Part shown: positions 29,713 through 37,932 of the stretch, in pieces
Position numbering within the stretch: the stretch's first letter is position 1
How the letters are laid out: each line of letters opens with the position of its first letter
Assembly (NCBI RefSeq): GCF_004327285.1
Contig: NZ_QJUI01000003.1
Coordinates: 62,001-126,000 of the forward strand
Direction of reading: 5' to 3'
DNA length: 64,000 nt
DNA from: Phytopseudomonas daroniae
GTDB lineage: Bacteria > Pseudomonadota > Gammaproteobacteria > Pseudomonadales > Pseudomonadaceae
Notes under the pieces: model-generated
What the model saw: only the letters and a program-made list of their open reading frames with translations
Database searches by the model: none
Told to the model about the DNA's origin: nothing
Translations under genes and position numbers: made by a program

Positions 29713-30597
29713 ATGCGTACCCTTCTGTTGTTTGCCGTGCTGGTGCTTTCCGCCTGTCAAGGTCAGCCTGTGCTGGCACCGCTGCCAGAGTGGCAAAGCC
29801 CGCAGGGGCGCGAGCATGCCGAGTTGGGGCAGATCCGGGATTTGCATAGTGGCGAGCGGCTGACACCCGAGCAATTGGTGGCACGCCTGGCTGTGATGCC
29901 CCATGTTCTGGTCGGTGAGCAGCACGACAACCCGGATCATCACGCGCTGCAGCTGTGGTTGTTGCGCGCTCTTGAGCAACGTCGTAAGCAGGGGGGCTTG
30001 CTGCTGGAGATGCTCGCGTCCGGCCAACAGCCGTTAGCCGATAACGTGGCGCAGCAGATGAGAGAAGGCCGACAGATCGATGATCTGCCCAAGGCGCTGG
30101 AGTGGAGCAATGGCTGGCCCTGGACGTTGTATGGGCCGATCGTGCGCCACGGGCTGGCTCAGGATCATGGGCTGAGAGCGGCGAATCTCGACCGCGCCGA
30201 GATCATGGCCATCTACCGTGAGCAGCCTGTTCTGCAGGGCCGTGCGTCGACCGCCGCAACGGTGCGTGAGCCGCTGCTGGCGCAGATTCGCGAGTCTCAC
30301 TGCGACAAGCTGCCGGTCAGCCAGTTACCCGCGATGCTGGCGGTGCAGCAGCAACGTGACCGGCGCATGGCCGAACGCCTGCTGGCCGCGCCGCAGCCAG
30401 CGATGCTGTTCGCCGGCGCCTTCCACGTGCGGCGTGACCTGGGTGTGCCGCTGCACCTCAGCGATTTGGGCGCATCCGCTACCGCCCAGGTACTGATCCT
30501 CGCCGAGGTGGGCAAGCCGGTGACGGCAGAGCAGGCGGACTATGTGTGGTACACCGCCGCCCTGCCGGCCGAGGATCACTGCGCGCGATTTCAGTAG
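29713..30597 (+). CDS. phuW: ChaN/DUF399-family heme-locus lipoprotein PhuW
   Basis: 294 residues with lipobox LSAC (Cys15), then a ChaN-like (DUF399) domain: HVLVGEQHDNPDHHALQL near the N terminus and LFAGAFHVRRDLGVPLHL near the end. ChaN of Campylobacter binds heme as a dimer. In P. aeruginosa the last gene of the phu operon (phuW) encodes this family. AAGGAG precedes the start, 9 bases after phuV. Role in heme uptake is inferred. Confidence 0.87.
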   Translation: MRTLLLFAVLVLSACQGQPVLAPLPEWQSPQGREHAELGQIRDLHSGERLTPEQLVARLAVMPHVLVGEQHDNPDHHALQLWLLRALEQRRKQGGLLLEMLASGQQPLADNVAQQMREGRQIDDLPKALEWSNGWPWTLYGPIVRHGLAQDHGLRAANLDRAEIMAIYREQPVLQGRASTAATVREPLLAQIRESHCDKLPVSQLPAMLAVQQQRDRRMAERLLAAPQPAMLFAGAFHVRRDLGVPLHLSDLGASATAQVLILAEVGKPVTAEQADYVWYTAALPAEDHCARFQ

Positions 30598-30755
30598 CCG
30601 CGAGCTCTTCGTAGGGTGGACATAAAGATCGCGCGATTGTCGCCGCGCCGTAACCCACCATCGGCGTCACAGCGGATATCGCCTGGTGGATTACGCGACG
30701 CGCCACGATGCTTGGCGTCGCTAACCCCCCTAACGTTCGTTGGCTAACCCGGATT

Positions 30756-31772
30756 TCAGAACCCTTCCAACACGATCTTGCCTTTTGCCTTGCCGCTTTC
30801 CAGCAGGGCGTGGGCGCGGCGCAGGTTGTCGGCGTTGATGGTGCCGAAGTGTTCGCCCAGGGTGGTTTTCAGGGTGCCGGCGTCGACCAGATCGGCTACG
30901 CGGTCGAGCAGGCGATGCTGTTCGATCATGTCGGCGGTTTCGAACAGCGAGCGGGTGAACATCAGTTCCCAGTGCAGGGAGATGCTCTTGCGCTTGAGTT
31001 TCATCACATCCAGCGGTTGCAGCGGATCATCGATCAGCGCCAGGCGGCCTTGCGGGGCCAGTGCTTCGACCAGGGCGTCGTAGTGCAGGTCGGTCTGGGT
31101 CAGGCTGGCCACATGGCTGACCTGGGGGATGCCGATACGAACCAGTTCCTCGTTCAGTGGCTTGCTGTGGTCGATCACGTGATGAGCGCCCAGCTCGCGT
31201 ACCCAGGCCTGGGTTTCTGGCCGTGAAGCAGTGCCGATCACGGTCAGCCCGGTGAGTTGGCGGGCCAGTTGCACCAGCATCGAGCCGACGCCACCCGCCG
31301 CGCCGACGATCAGCAGGCTCTGGCCCTGGTCGGCGGTGCCGTCGGCGACCTGCAGACGATCGAACAGCAGCTCCCAGGCGGTGATCGCAGTGAGCGGCAT
31401 GGCCGCGGCTTCGGCGAAGGGCAGGCTGCGCGGTTTACGGCCGACGATGCGTTCATCGACCAGATGCAGCTCGCTGTTGGCACCCGCGCGATTGATGGCG
31501 CCGGCATAGGAAACCTCGTCGCCGACCTTGAACAGGGTTACGTCGCTGCCGACTGCCTTGACCACGCCGGCGGCGTCCCAGCCCAACACCTTGGGCTGAC
31601 CTCCTTCCGGTGCCACGTTGCGGCGGATCTTGGTGTCCACCGGGTTCACGGAGATGGCCCTGACCTCGACGAGGAGATCCCGTGGCCCTGGCGTTGGTAC
31701 ATCCAGTTGCACGTCCTGCAAGGCTTGCGGGTCATCGATGGGTAGCGACTGGTGATAGGCGACGGCTTTCAT
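30756..31772 (-). CDS. Zinc-type alcohol dehydrogenase-like / quinone oxidoreductase family protein
   Basis: 338-residue medium-chain reductase. GroES-like N-terminal domain with SVNPVDTKIRRN and GWDAAGVVKAVG; a Rossmann domain with IVGAAGGVGSMLVQLARQL. The catalytic and structural zinc cysteines of true alcohol dehydrogenases are absent, so an NADPH:quinone or enone reductase activity is more likely. Start ATG 31772 (MKAVAYHQ) has AGGA upstream. Divergent from the LysR gene, a common regulator-target pair. Confidence 0.88.
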   Translation of the reverse strand: MKAVAYHQSLPIDDPQALQDVQLDVPTPGPRDLLVEVRAISVNPVDTKIRRNVAPEGGQPKVLGWDAAGVVKAVGSDVTLFKVGDEVSYAGAINRAGANSELHLVDERIVGRKPRSLPFAEAAAMPLTAITAWELLFDRLQVADGTADQGQSLLIVGAAGGVGSMLVQLARQLTGLTVIGTASRPETQAWVRELGAHHVIDHSKPLNEELVRIGIPQVSHVASLTQTDLHYDALVEALAPQGRLALIDDPLQPLDVMKLKRKSISLHWELMFTRSLFETADMIEQHRLLDRVADLVDAGTLKTTLGEHFGTINADNLRRAHALLESGKAKGKIVLEGF

Positions 31773-31882
31773 GTGAGTGTCCTGTCTGGTGACTGAGATG
31801 AACGCAGCTTGCGCCAATCCATTGCCAGGAAAAACCGGATGAAGGTAGAGTCTCTTTCAATATTTTTTTGAAGATCGACGCC

Positions 31883-32800
31883 ATGCTGCGTTTTGACGAC
31901 CTGCAACTGTTCGTGCGTATCGCCCAGGAAGGCAGCCTGTCTGCCGCAGCGCGCCTGCTCGATATCTCGCCAGCGGTGGCCAGCGCCGGGCTCAAACGGC
32001 TGGAGCAGCAGTTGCAGGCGCGGCTATTCGCCCGCTCGACTCGCAGCCTGCGCCTGACCGGCGAGGGCGAAGCCTTTCTGGTGCATGCCCGGCAGGCATT
32101 GCAGAGCCTGGAGGCCGGGCGCCAGCAGTTGGCCGGGAGCAAATCCGCCATCAGCGGGCCGCTGCAGCTCTCGGTGCCGTCCGATTTCGGTCGCAATACC
32201 TTGCTGCCATGGCTCGATACGTTCATGCAGGCGCATCCGCAGGTACAACTGCGGTTGCTGCTTGGCGACCGGGTCACCGATCTGTTTCGCGAGCCCGTGG
32301 ATATCGCCCTGCGCTACGGCGCGCCGGAAGACTCGAGCCTGGTGGCGCTGCCTGTGGCACCCGGCAATCGCCGGGTGCTGTGCGCGGCGCCGGCTTATCT
32401 GCAGCGGCATGGCGAGCCGCAGCAGATCAGTGATCTGCGCGAGCACAACTGCCTCATCTACATGCTCGGTGGCCGTGCCTACGAGCGTTGGCGCTTTCAC
32501 GATGCCGACGGCGAGCACAGCCTGCAGGTCGCTGGCGACCGGCTCAGTGACGATGCCGACGTGGTGCGCCGCTGGGCGGTCGCAGGGGCGGGTGTGGTGT
32601 ACAAGTCCTGGCTCGACGTGGCGGGTGATGTGCACGCCGGGCGCTTGAAGATCCTCTTGCCGCAGGTGCTGGGCGAGCCGACACCGCTCAATCTGATCTG
32701 CACCCATCGTGAGCAACTGAGCAAACCGGTGAATCTATTGCGCGAGTTCGTCCAGGCGCGCTGCGCCGAGTTGCTGGCGCAGGCTCCGTGGGGTCGCTAA
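31883..32800 (+). CDS. LysR-family transcriptional regulator
   Basis: 305 residues. An N-terminal winged helix (LQLFVRIAQEGSLSAAARLL and SPAVASAGLKRLEQQL) is followed by a PBP2-type effector domain of the CrgA/AaeR subgroup. ATG 31883 is preferred; a TTG at 31868 is also in frame. Divergent from the oxidoreductase at 30756-31772 across a 110-base gap with a T-rich stretch at 31860-31869. Probably controls that gene. Confidence 0.9.
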   Translation: MLRFDDLQLFVRIAQEGSLSAAARLLDISPAVASAGLKRLEQQLQARLFARSTRSLRLTGEGEAFLVHARQALQSLEAGRQQLAGSKSAISGPLQLSVPSDFGRNTLLPWLDTFMQAHPQVQLRLLLGDRVTDLFREPVDIALRYGAPEDSSLVALPVAPGNRRVLCAAPAYLQRHGEPQQISDLREHNCLIYMLGGRAYERWRFHDADGEHSLQVAGDRLSDDADVVRRWAVAGAGVVYKSWLDVAGDVHAGRLKILLPQVLGEPTPLNLICTHREQLSKPVNLLREFVQARCAELLAQAPWGR

Positions 32801-32857
32801 GCTCTGCGGCAATCCACCGCAGCACCTGATACGCCACAAGCCCTAAAATCGCCGCCC

Positions 32858-33247
32858 ATGAACCTGTCCCGCTCTGATCGCTCGTTGCTCGCCTGGGTGC
32901 TGTATTTCAGCGTCCTGTTCAGCGCGTTCGCCTGTGCCATCGGTCACGGACAGATGACCGGCCTGCAACTCAGCGGGATGGACGGCGGCTACTGCGCCCT
33001 CGATGCAAGTGGCAGCGGTGCCATGGACATGGGCGGCGTCGATTCCGGCATGCCGATGCCCTCGACGGGATCCGGTTGCCCGTTGTGTTCCACCTTCGTT
33101 GCCCTGGCGCTCGCTGCCTTTTTCGGCCTGCTTGGCCTGTTGCCACGCCTGCGCCCGGCAAACCCGCGCCCCAACGCCGAACCCGGCGGGGCCGTGCGCT
33201 ATCTCTGGCCCTCGGCCAACCCTCGCGCTTCTCCGCTGATCGCCTGA
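32858..33247 (+). CDS. DUF2946-type small membrane protein
   Basis: 129 residues. A hydrophobic segment (about 10-30), a Gly/Asp/Met-rich stretch with MDMGGVDSGMPMP and a CPLC pair, then a second hydrophobic segment (about 78-98). This pattern fits the DUF2946 family often seen next to copper or TonB/PepSY genes. The Met/Cys/His content suggests metal contact (inference). Start has no clear ribosome site. Confidence 0.75.
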   Translation: MNLSRSDRSLLAWVLYFSVLFSAFACAIGHGQMTGLQLSGMDGGYCALDASGSGAMDMGGVDSGMPMPSTGSGCPLCSTFVALALAAFFGLLGLLPRLRPANPRPNAEPGGAVRYLWPSANPRASPLIA

Positions 33248-33323
33248 CCTCGTTTGGTTGTCGTTGCCTGCTGCGTGTTTTGGCGTTGTGGGCAATTCGC
33301 TTACGCACAAGATCGGGTTCCAC

Positions 33324-34688
33324 ATGAGAAACGCGACACCCTCGTTCTATAACCTGGCCTGGCGCTGGCATTTCTATGCCGGCCTGTTCGTCATTCCCTT
33401 CATGATCATGTTGTCGTTGACCGGCATCATCTACCTGTTCAAGCCACAGCTCGATCAACTGATGTACGCCGATCTGCTGCAAGTGGAGGCCAGCGGCCAA
33501 TCACTGACAGCCGATGAAATGCTTGGCCGGGTACAGGCGGTCTACCCCCAGGGCAGCGTCAGCCAATACCTGCCGCCGGTGGATGCCGACCATAGCGCGC
33601 AGTTCATCGCCGCTGTTGGCGAGCGCACCCGCAATGTATTCGTCGACCCCTACAGCGGCGCCATCCTCGGTACCCAGGATGCCCACGACAATCTGCAGGC
33701 GCTGGCCCGTGCGCTGCACGCCGACCTGCTGATCGGCACGCCGGGTGATCGTCTGATCGAACTGGCTGCCGGCTGGGGTGTGGTGCTGGTGGTCTCCGGC
33801 CTGTATCTCTGGTGGCCTCGGGGCAACAACAAGGCTGGCGTGCTGTGGCCGCGGCTGTCAGCCCGTGGCCGGCTGTTCTGGCGCGACCTGCATGCCGTCA
33901 CCGGTTTCTGGGGGGCCTTGTTGCTGCTGTTCATGCTGCTCACCGGCATGACCTGGACGGGGTTCTGGGGCAAGCAGTTCGCCGGAGCCTGGAATCACTT
34001 TCCCGCGGCCATGTGGGACGAGGTGCCGACCTCGGATCGCCAGGTCGGTGTACTCAACCAGAGCCACAGGCAGATCGTGCCCTGGGCGCTGGAAAACACA
34101 CCGATGCCGGTGTCCGATCCCCACGCCGCGCACAACGGCGGTGCCAGGCCGGTCTCCACGGCGACACCGACGGTAAGCTTGCAGGCGGTGGTGGATATCG
34201 CCAGCGAGCGAGGCGTGCATCCGGGCTACAGCATCACCTTCCCGACCACCCCGGAGGGCGTCTACACCATCGCGGTGTTCGCCGATGATCCACGTAACGA
34301 CGCCACGCTGCACATCGACCAGTACAGCGCCGCCGTACTGGCCGATGTACGCTGGCGCGATTACGGCCTGGCGGCCCGCACCGTGGAAAGTGGCGTGATG
34401 CTGCACATGGGCAAGCTCTACGGTCTGCCGCATCAGTTGTTCATCTTCGTCGTGTGCCTGCTGATTCTGCTCAGCTCGATCAGCGGCCTGATCATGTGGT
34501 GGCGCCGACGGCCCAGCGGCAGCCTCGGCGTGCCGCCGCTGCGCCATGACCTGCCGCGCTGGAAGGTCGGCGTGGCGATCATGATCGGCCTCGGCGTGCT
34601 GTTCCCACTCGTGGGTGCTTCCTTGCTGCTGATCTGGGCCCTGGATTTTCTGCTGCTGTCGCGTCTTGCGACACGCCGGCTGGCTTGA
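33324..34688 (+). CDS. PepSY-associated membrane protein
   Basis: 454 residues. First membrane helix in WRWHFYAGLFVIPFMIMLSL (about 10-35), a periplasmic PepSY region with PYSGAILGTQD (about 85-115), then further helices near 145-165, 200-220, 365-385 and 415-445. The family (PepSY_TM) includes iron-uptake factors and ferric reductase-like proteins. His residues lie in several helices (HADLLIG, RDLHAVTGFWG, MLHMGKLYGLPHQ), consistent with heme binding (inference). Start ATG 33324. Confidence 0.85.
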   Translation: MRNATPSFYNLAWRWHFYAGLFVIPFMIMLSLTGIIYLFKPQLDQLMYADLLQVEASGQSLTADEMLGRVQAVYPQGSVSQYLPPVDADHSAQFIAAVGERTRNVFVDPYSGAILGTQDAHDNLQALARALHADLLIGTPGDRLIELAAGWGVVLVVSGLYLWWPRGNNKAGVLWPRLSARGRLFWRDLHAVTGFWGALLLLFMLLTGMTWTGFWGKQFAGAWNHFPAAMWDEVPTSDRQVGVLNQSHRQIVPWALENTPMPVSDPHAAHNGGARPVSTATPTVSLQAVVDIASERGVHPGYSITFPTTPEGVYTIAVFADDPRNDATLHIDQYSAAVLADVRWRDYGLAARTVESGVMLHMGKLYGLPHQLFIFVVCLLILLSSISGLIMWWRRRPSGSLGVPPLRHDLPRWKVGVAIMIGLGVLFPLVGASLLLIWALDFLLLSRLATRRLA

Positions 34689-34749
34689 CCTTTCGTTGCC
34701 ATGCCCGCGGGTACGGCCTTGTATTCCATTCGATCCACGGAGAATCACC

Positions 34750-35220
34750 ATGTCATTGAAGAAAATCGCGCTGACCACCGCGCTGCTCGCCGCCAGCCTG
34801 CTGGCCACTGCTCACGAGTACGACGCTGGCGAGCTGCATATCGACCATCCCTGGTCGCGGGAAATGCCGCCGGTGGCGCCAACCGCCGCGGCCTATTTCG
34901 TGGTGCACAACAAGGGTGACCAGGATGATCGCCTGTTGGCCATTGAGACACCGGTGGCTGGCAAGGCGGAGATTCACGAGCATGCCCATGTCGGCGGCAT
35001 GATGAAGATGCAGCAGGTACCGAATGTGGTGATTCCCGCTGGCGGCGAAGTGAAATTCGCCCCCATGGGCTACCACGTGATGCTGTTCGACCTGAAGCAA
35101 CAGGCCAGGGATGGGGATCGTTTCCCGCTGACCCTGACCTTCGAAAAGGCCGGGCAGGTGCAGGTCGAGGTGGCGGTGCAGAAGGATGAACCGGCCGCGG
35201 CCGAGCATCACCAGCACTGA
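34750..35220 (+). CDS. PCuAC-type periplasmic copper chaperone
   Basis: 156 residues with a Sec signal peptide (to about ATA-HEYD) and the DUF461/PCuAC beta-sandwich. The His/Met copper motif is spread over EIHEHAHVGGMMKM and PMGYHVMLFDL. A His-rich tail (EHHQH) follows, a known extension that binds extra copper. PCuAC delivers Cu(I) to cytochrome oxidase. GGAG precedes the start. Linked with the DUF2946 and PepSY genes. Confidence 0.9.
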   Translation: MSLKKIALTTALLAASLLATAHEYDAGELHIDHPWSREMPPVAPTAAAYFVVHNKGDQDDRLLAIETPVAGKAEIHEHAHVGGMMKMQQVPNVVIPAGGEVKFAPMGYHVMLFDLKQQARDGDRFPLTLTFEKAGQVQVEVAVQKDEPAAAEHHQH

Positions 35221-35298
35221 TCGCCGGGCGAGCGCCAGGGTCGCCCTGGCGCCTGCCAGCCGGTATCCTCGGCGTTTACCCAGCCGCGGAGTCGGGTC

Positions 35299-36228
35299 AT
35301 GAACAGCTCACGTGATCCCTTCCCTCTGCCCGAGGATTTGCGGGTCTTTCTCACCGTCATGCGCAAGCAGGGCTTCGCCGCCGCGGCGGAGGAGCTCGGC
35401 GTGTCTCCCGCCTATGTCAGCAAGCGCATCCAGATACTGGAAGCGACCCTGAAAACCCGCCTGTTGCACCGCACCACACGGCGTGTCGCACTGACCGAGG
35501 ATGGTGAGCGTACCCTGCGCTGGGCACTGCGCATTCTCGATGATATGGACGCCTTGTTCGACGAGTTGTCCGTCGCTCGGCAGACGCCCCGAGGGTTGCT
35601 GCGCATCAGCAGTAGCCTTGGCTTTGGCCGGACGCACCTGGCTCCGGCCATCGCCCGACTGGTGGAGCAGTACCCGGATCTCGACGTGCGCCTGGAGGTA
35701 TTCGACCGTGTGGTGGATATCGTCGGTGAAGGCTTCGACCTGGAGATTCGCGTGGGCGACGACCTGCCGGGGCAATGCATCGGCCGACGCCTGGCCAGCA
35801 ACAGCCGGGTGTTGTGCGCCTCGCCCGGGTATCTGCAGCGACGCGGCGTGCCTGCCAGCCTGGAGGCGTTGCAGGAGCATGATTGCCTGGTGATCAAGGA
35901 GCGCGACTATCCCTTCGGTATCTGGAATCTGCAGCGTGATGGCGAGACGCACAGCCTGCGCGTCAATGGCCCGCTGTCCTCCAACAGCGGGGAAATCGTC
36001 CTGGCCTGGGCATTGGCCGGGCGCGGCATCATGTTGCGCTCGCAGTGGGAGGTGCAACCGCTGCTGCAGAGCGGGGAACTGGTGCAGCTGTTACCCGAGT
36101 GCAGCCAGAGCGCCAATGTCTGGGCGGTGTATCCCACGCGCCTGGCCCATTCAGCCAAGTTGCGCGTCTGCGTGGAGTTTCTCGAGCATTACCTGTCGAC
36201 GCTGCCGGCCTTTGGCCACGCTTCATGA
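35299..36228 (+). CDS. LysR-family transcriptional regulator
   Basis: 309 residues. HTH in LRVFLTVMRKQGFAAAAEELG and VSPAYVSKRIQILEATL, effector domain with FDRVVDIVGEGFDLEIRVG. CrgA/TtdR-type subgroup by the RLLHRTTRRVALTEDGE block. GGAG precedes ATG 35299. The next gene on the same strand, 84 bases on, is the dehalogenase-like hydrolase, a candidate target. Confidence 0.9.
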   Translation: MNSSRDPFPLPEDLRVFLTVMRKQGFAAAAEELGVSPAYVSKRIQILEATLKTRLLHRTTRRVALTEDGERTLRWALRILDDMDALFDELSVARQTPRGLLRISSSLGFGRTHLAPAIARLVEQYPDLDVRLEVFDRVVDIVGEGFDLEIRVGDDLPGQCIGRRLASNSRVLCASPGYLQRRGVPASLEALQEHDCLVIKERDYPFGIWNLQRDGETHSLRVNGPLSSNSGEIVLAWALAGRGIMLRSQWEVQPLLQSGELVQLLPECSQSANVWAVYPTRLAHSAKLRVCVEFLEHYLSTLPAFGHAS

Positions 36229-36312
36229 ATGGCCACACCACGTTTTGTGCCTTAGTCCCGCGTCCCGGGCAGCCGAGAATGGCGGCAGACCATCTCATAA
36301 GGAGACTCAACG

Positions 36313-37203
36313 ATGTTTGCCTCGTTCGAACAGGGCCGCTGCCAGGTCAACGGCATCACCATCCATTACCGCAAGGGCGGCAGTGGCCATGGCTTGCTAC
36401 TGCTGCACGGGCACCCGCAAACCCACGTGATGTGGCACAAGGTGGCCGACCGGCTGGCTGAGCACTTCACCGTGGTGGCCGCCGACCTGCGTGGTTATGG
36501 CGATAGCGACAAGCCGGAGGGTGACGCGCAGCATCTCGCCTATTCCAAGCGGCAGATGGCCCTGGACGGCCTCGAGCTGATGCGTGCGCTGGGTTTCGCC
36601 CGGTTCGACGTGCTGGCCCACGACCGAGGCGCGCGGGTCGCCCACCGCCTGGCGCTGGATCATCCCCAGGCGGTGAAGCATCTGATAACCCTGGATATCG
36701 CGCCGACCCTGGCGATGTACGCGCAAACCAGCGAGGCGTTCGCCAAGGCCTACTGGCATTGGTTCTTCCTGATTCGTCCGGCGCCATTGCCGGAAACCCT
36801 GATCGAAGCCGACCCACAGCTGTATCTACGCAGCGTTATGGGCGCGCGTAGCGCGGGCATGCGGCCTTTTACCGAGCAGGCCTTCGCCGAGTACCTGCGC
36901 TGCATGCAGTTGCCCGGAGCCGCCCATGGCGTCTGCGAGGACTACCGCGCCAGCGCCGGCATCGACCTGGAGCATGATCGCGCCGATCTGCAGGCCGGGC
37001 GCAGGCTGAGCATGCCGCTGTTGGCCCTGTGGGGTGCCGATGGCACCGTGGGGCATTGCTTCGATCCGCTGCGCGAGTGGCGCCAGGTGGCCGATGACGT
37101 GCGTGGCAAGGCCCTGCCGAGCGGCCATTACATCGCTGAAGAAGTCCCGCAGCTGTTGCTCGACGAGGTACTGGCGTTTCTCGGCCCCACCATGGCCGGA
37201 TAA
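36313..37203 (+). CDS. Alpha/beta hydrolase of the fluoroacetate (haloacetate) dehalogenase type
   Basis: 296 residues. All functional residues known for fluoroacetate dehalogenase line up at constant offset: nucleophile D104 (HDRGAR), carboxylate-binding R105 and R108, acid D128 (LDIAPT), halide-binding H149, W150 and Y211, and base H272 (SGHYIAE). The HGHPQTHVMWHKVA and DLRGYGDSDKP blocks also fit. Such enzymes hydrolyse haloacetates to glycolate; an epoxide-hydrolase-like activity is less likely. AAGGAG lies 8 bases before the start. Confidence 0.85.
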   Translation: MFASFEQGRCQVNGITIHYRKGGSGHGLLLLHGHPQTHVMWHKVADRLAEHFTVVAADLRGYGDSDKPEGDAQHLAYSKRQMALDGLELMRALGFARFDVLAHDRGARVAHRLALDHPQAVKHLITLDIAPTLAMYAQTSEAFAKAYWHWFFLIRPAPLPETLIEADPQLYLRSVMGARSAGMRPFTEQAFAEYLRCMQLPGAAHGVCEDYRASAGIDLEHDRADLQAGRRLSMPLLALWGADGTVGHCFDPLREWRQVADDVRGKALPSGHYIAEEVPQLLLDEVLAFLGPTMAG

Positions 37204-37221
37204 GCCAACGGGGTATCGTGT

Positions 37222-37246
37222 GTGGCCCGCCATCCCTGGCGGCCAC
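37222..37246. terminator. Hairpin between convergent hydrolase and leuD
   Basis: GTGGCCCGCC and GGCGGCCAC pair with one bulge around a 6-base loop, 18 bases after the hydrolase stop. Only TCTT follows, so termination strength is uncertain. Confidence 0.45.
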
Positions 37247-37309
37247 TCTTAGGGTCGTCGCTGCGTGACCGGGAATGTTCCGTCTGCAGCTCCCTGGCAA
37301 GCGCTGGCG

Positions 37310-37918
37310 TCAGGCCAGCCAGGGGTTTTCCTGCAGATGGCGGCGCTCGAACTGGCGAATCTGTTCGGCGCGTCGCAGGGTGCTGCCGATGGCGTCCAGG
37401 CCGTGCAGCAGCGCCTCCTTGCGCAGCGGGTCGATGCTGAACGCCAGGCTGCGGCCGTCGCTGAGGCCGATTCTTTGCGCCGCCAGATCGACCTCGAGGC
37501 GGTTGTGCTCGGCCTGACCGACCCACTGGCCGAGCCGGCCCGCTTCGGCGTCGCTCAGGCTGATGGTGAGCACGCCGTTGCGCTGGCAGTTGTCGAAGAA
37601 GATTCCGGCGAAACTGCTGCCGATCAGTGCCCGAATACCCAACTGCTTCAAGCCCCAGACCGCGTGTTCACGGCTGGAGCCGCAACCGAAGTTGGGCCCC
37701 ACCACCAGGAAGCGTGCGTCGCGCCAGGCGGGCTGGTTGAGGATGAATTCAGGGTTGAGCTGGCCGTCGGCGAGAAAGCGCAGGTCGAAGAACAGGCCGC
37801 GATCCAGACCCTGGCGGTCGATGCCCTTGAGAAACTGCTTGGGCATGATCACATCGGTGTCGACGTTGGCGGCGAGAAAAGGGGCGGCTGTGCCGCTGAC
37901 AGTGGTGAAGGGCTGCAT
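37310..37918 (-). CDS. leuD: 3-isopropylmalate dehydratase small subunit LeuD (divergent copy)
   Basis: 202-residue aconitase swivel domain: NVDTDVIMPKQFLKGI near the start and FGCGSSREHAVWGLKQLGI. It would pair with the adjacent LeuC-like large subunit to isomerise isopropylmalate. The start ATG 37918 follows leuC by 14 bases. leuB does not follow, unlike the usual leuCDB arrangement, and the sequence looks less conserved than the housekeeping copy of pseudomonads, so it may be a paralogue with a related substrate such as citramalate. Confidence 0.87.
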   Translation of the reverse strand: MQPFTTVSGTAAPFLAANVDTDVIMPKQFLKGIDRQGLDRGLFFDLRFLADGQLNPEFILNQPAWRDARFLVVGPNFGCGSSREHAVWGLKQLGIRALIGSSFAGIFFDNCQRNGVLTISLSDAEAGRLGQWVGQAEHNRLEVDLAAQRIGLSDGRSLAFSIDPLRKEALLHGLDAIGSTLRRAEQIRQFERRHLQENPWLA

Positions 37919-37932
37919 GCTGGCCTCGCGAA

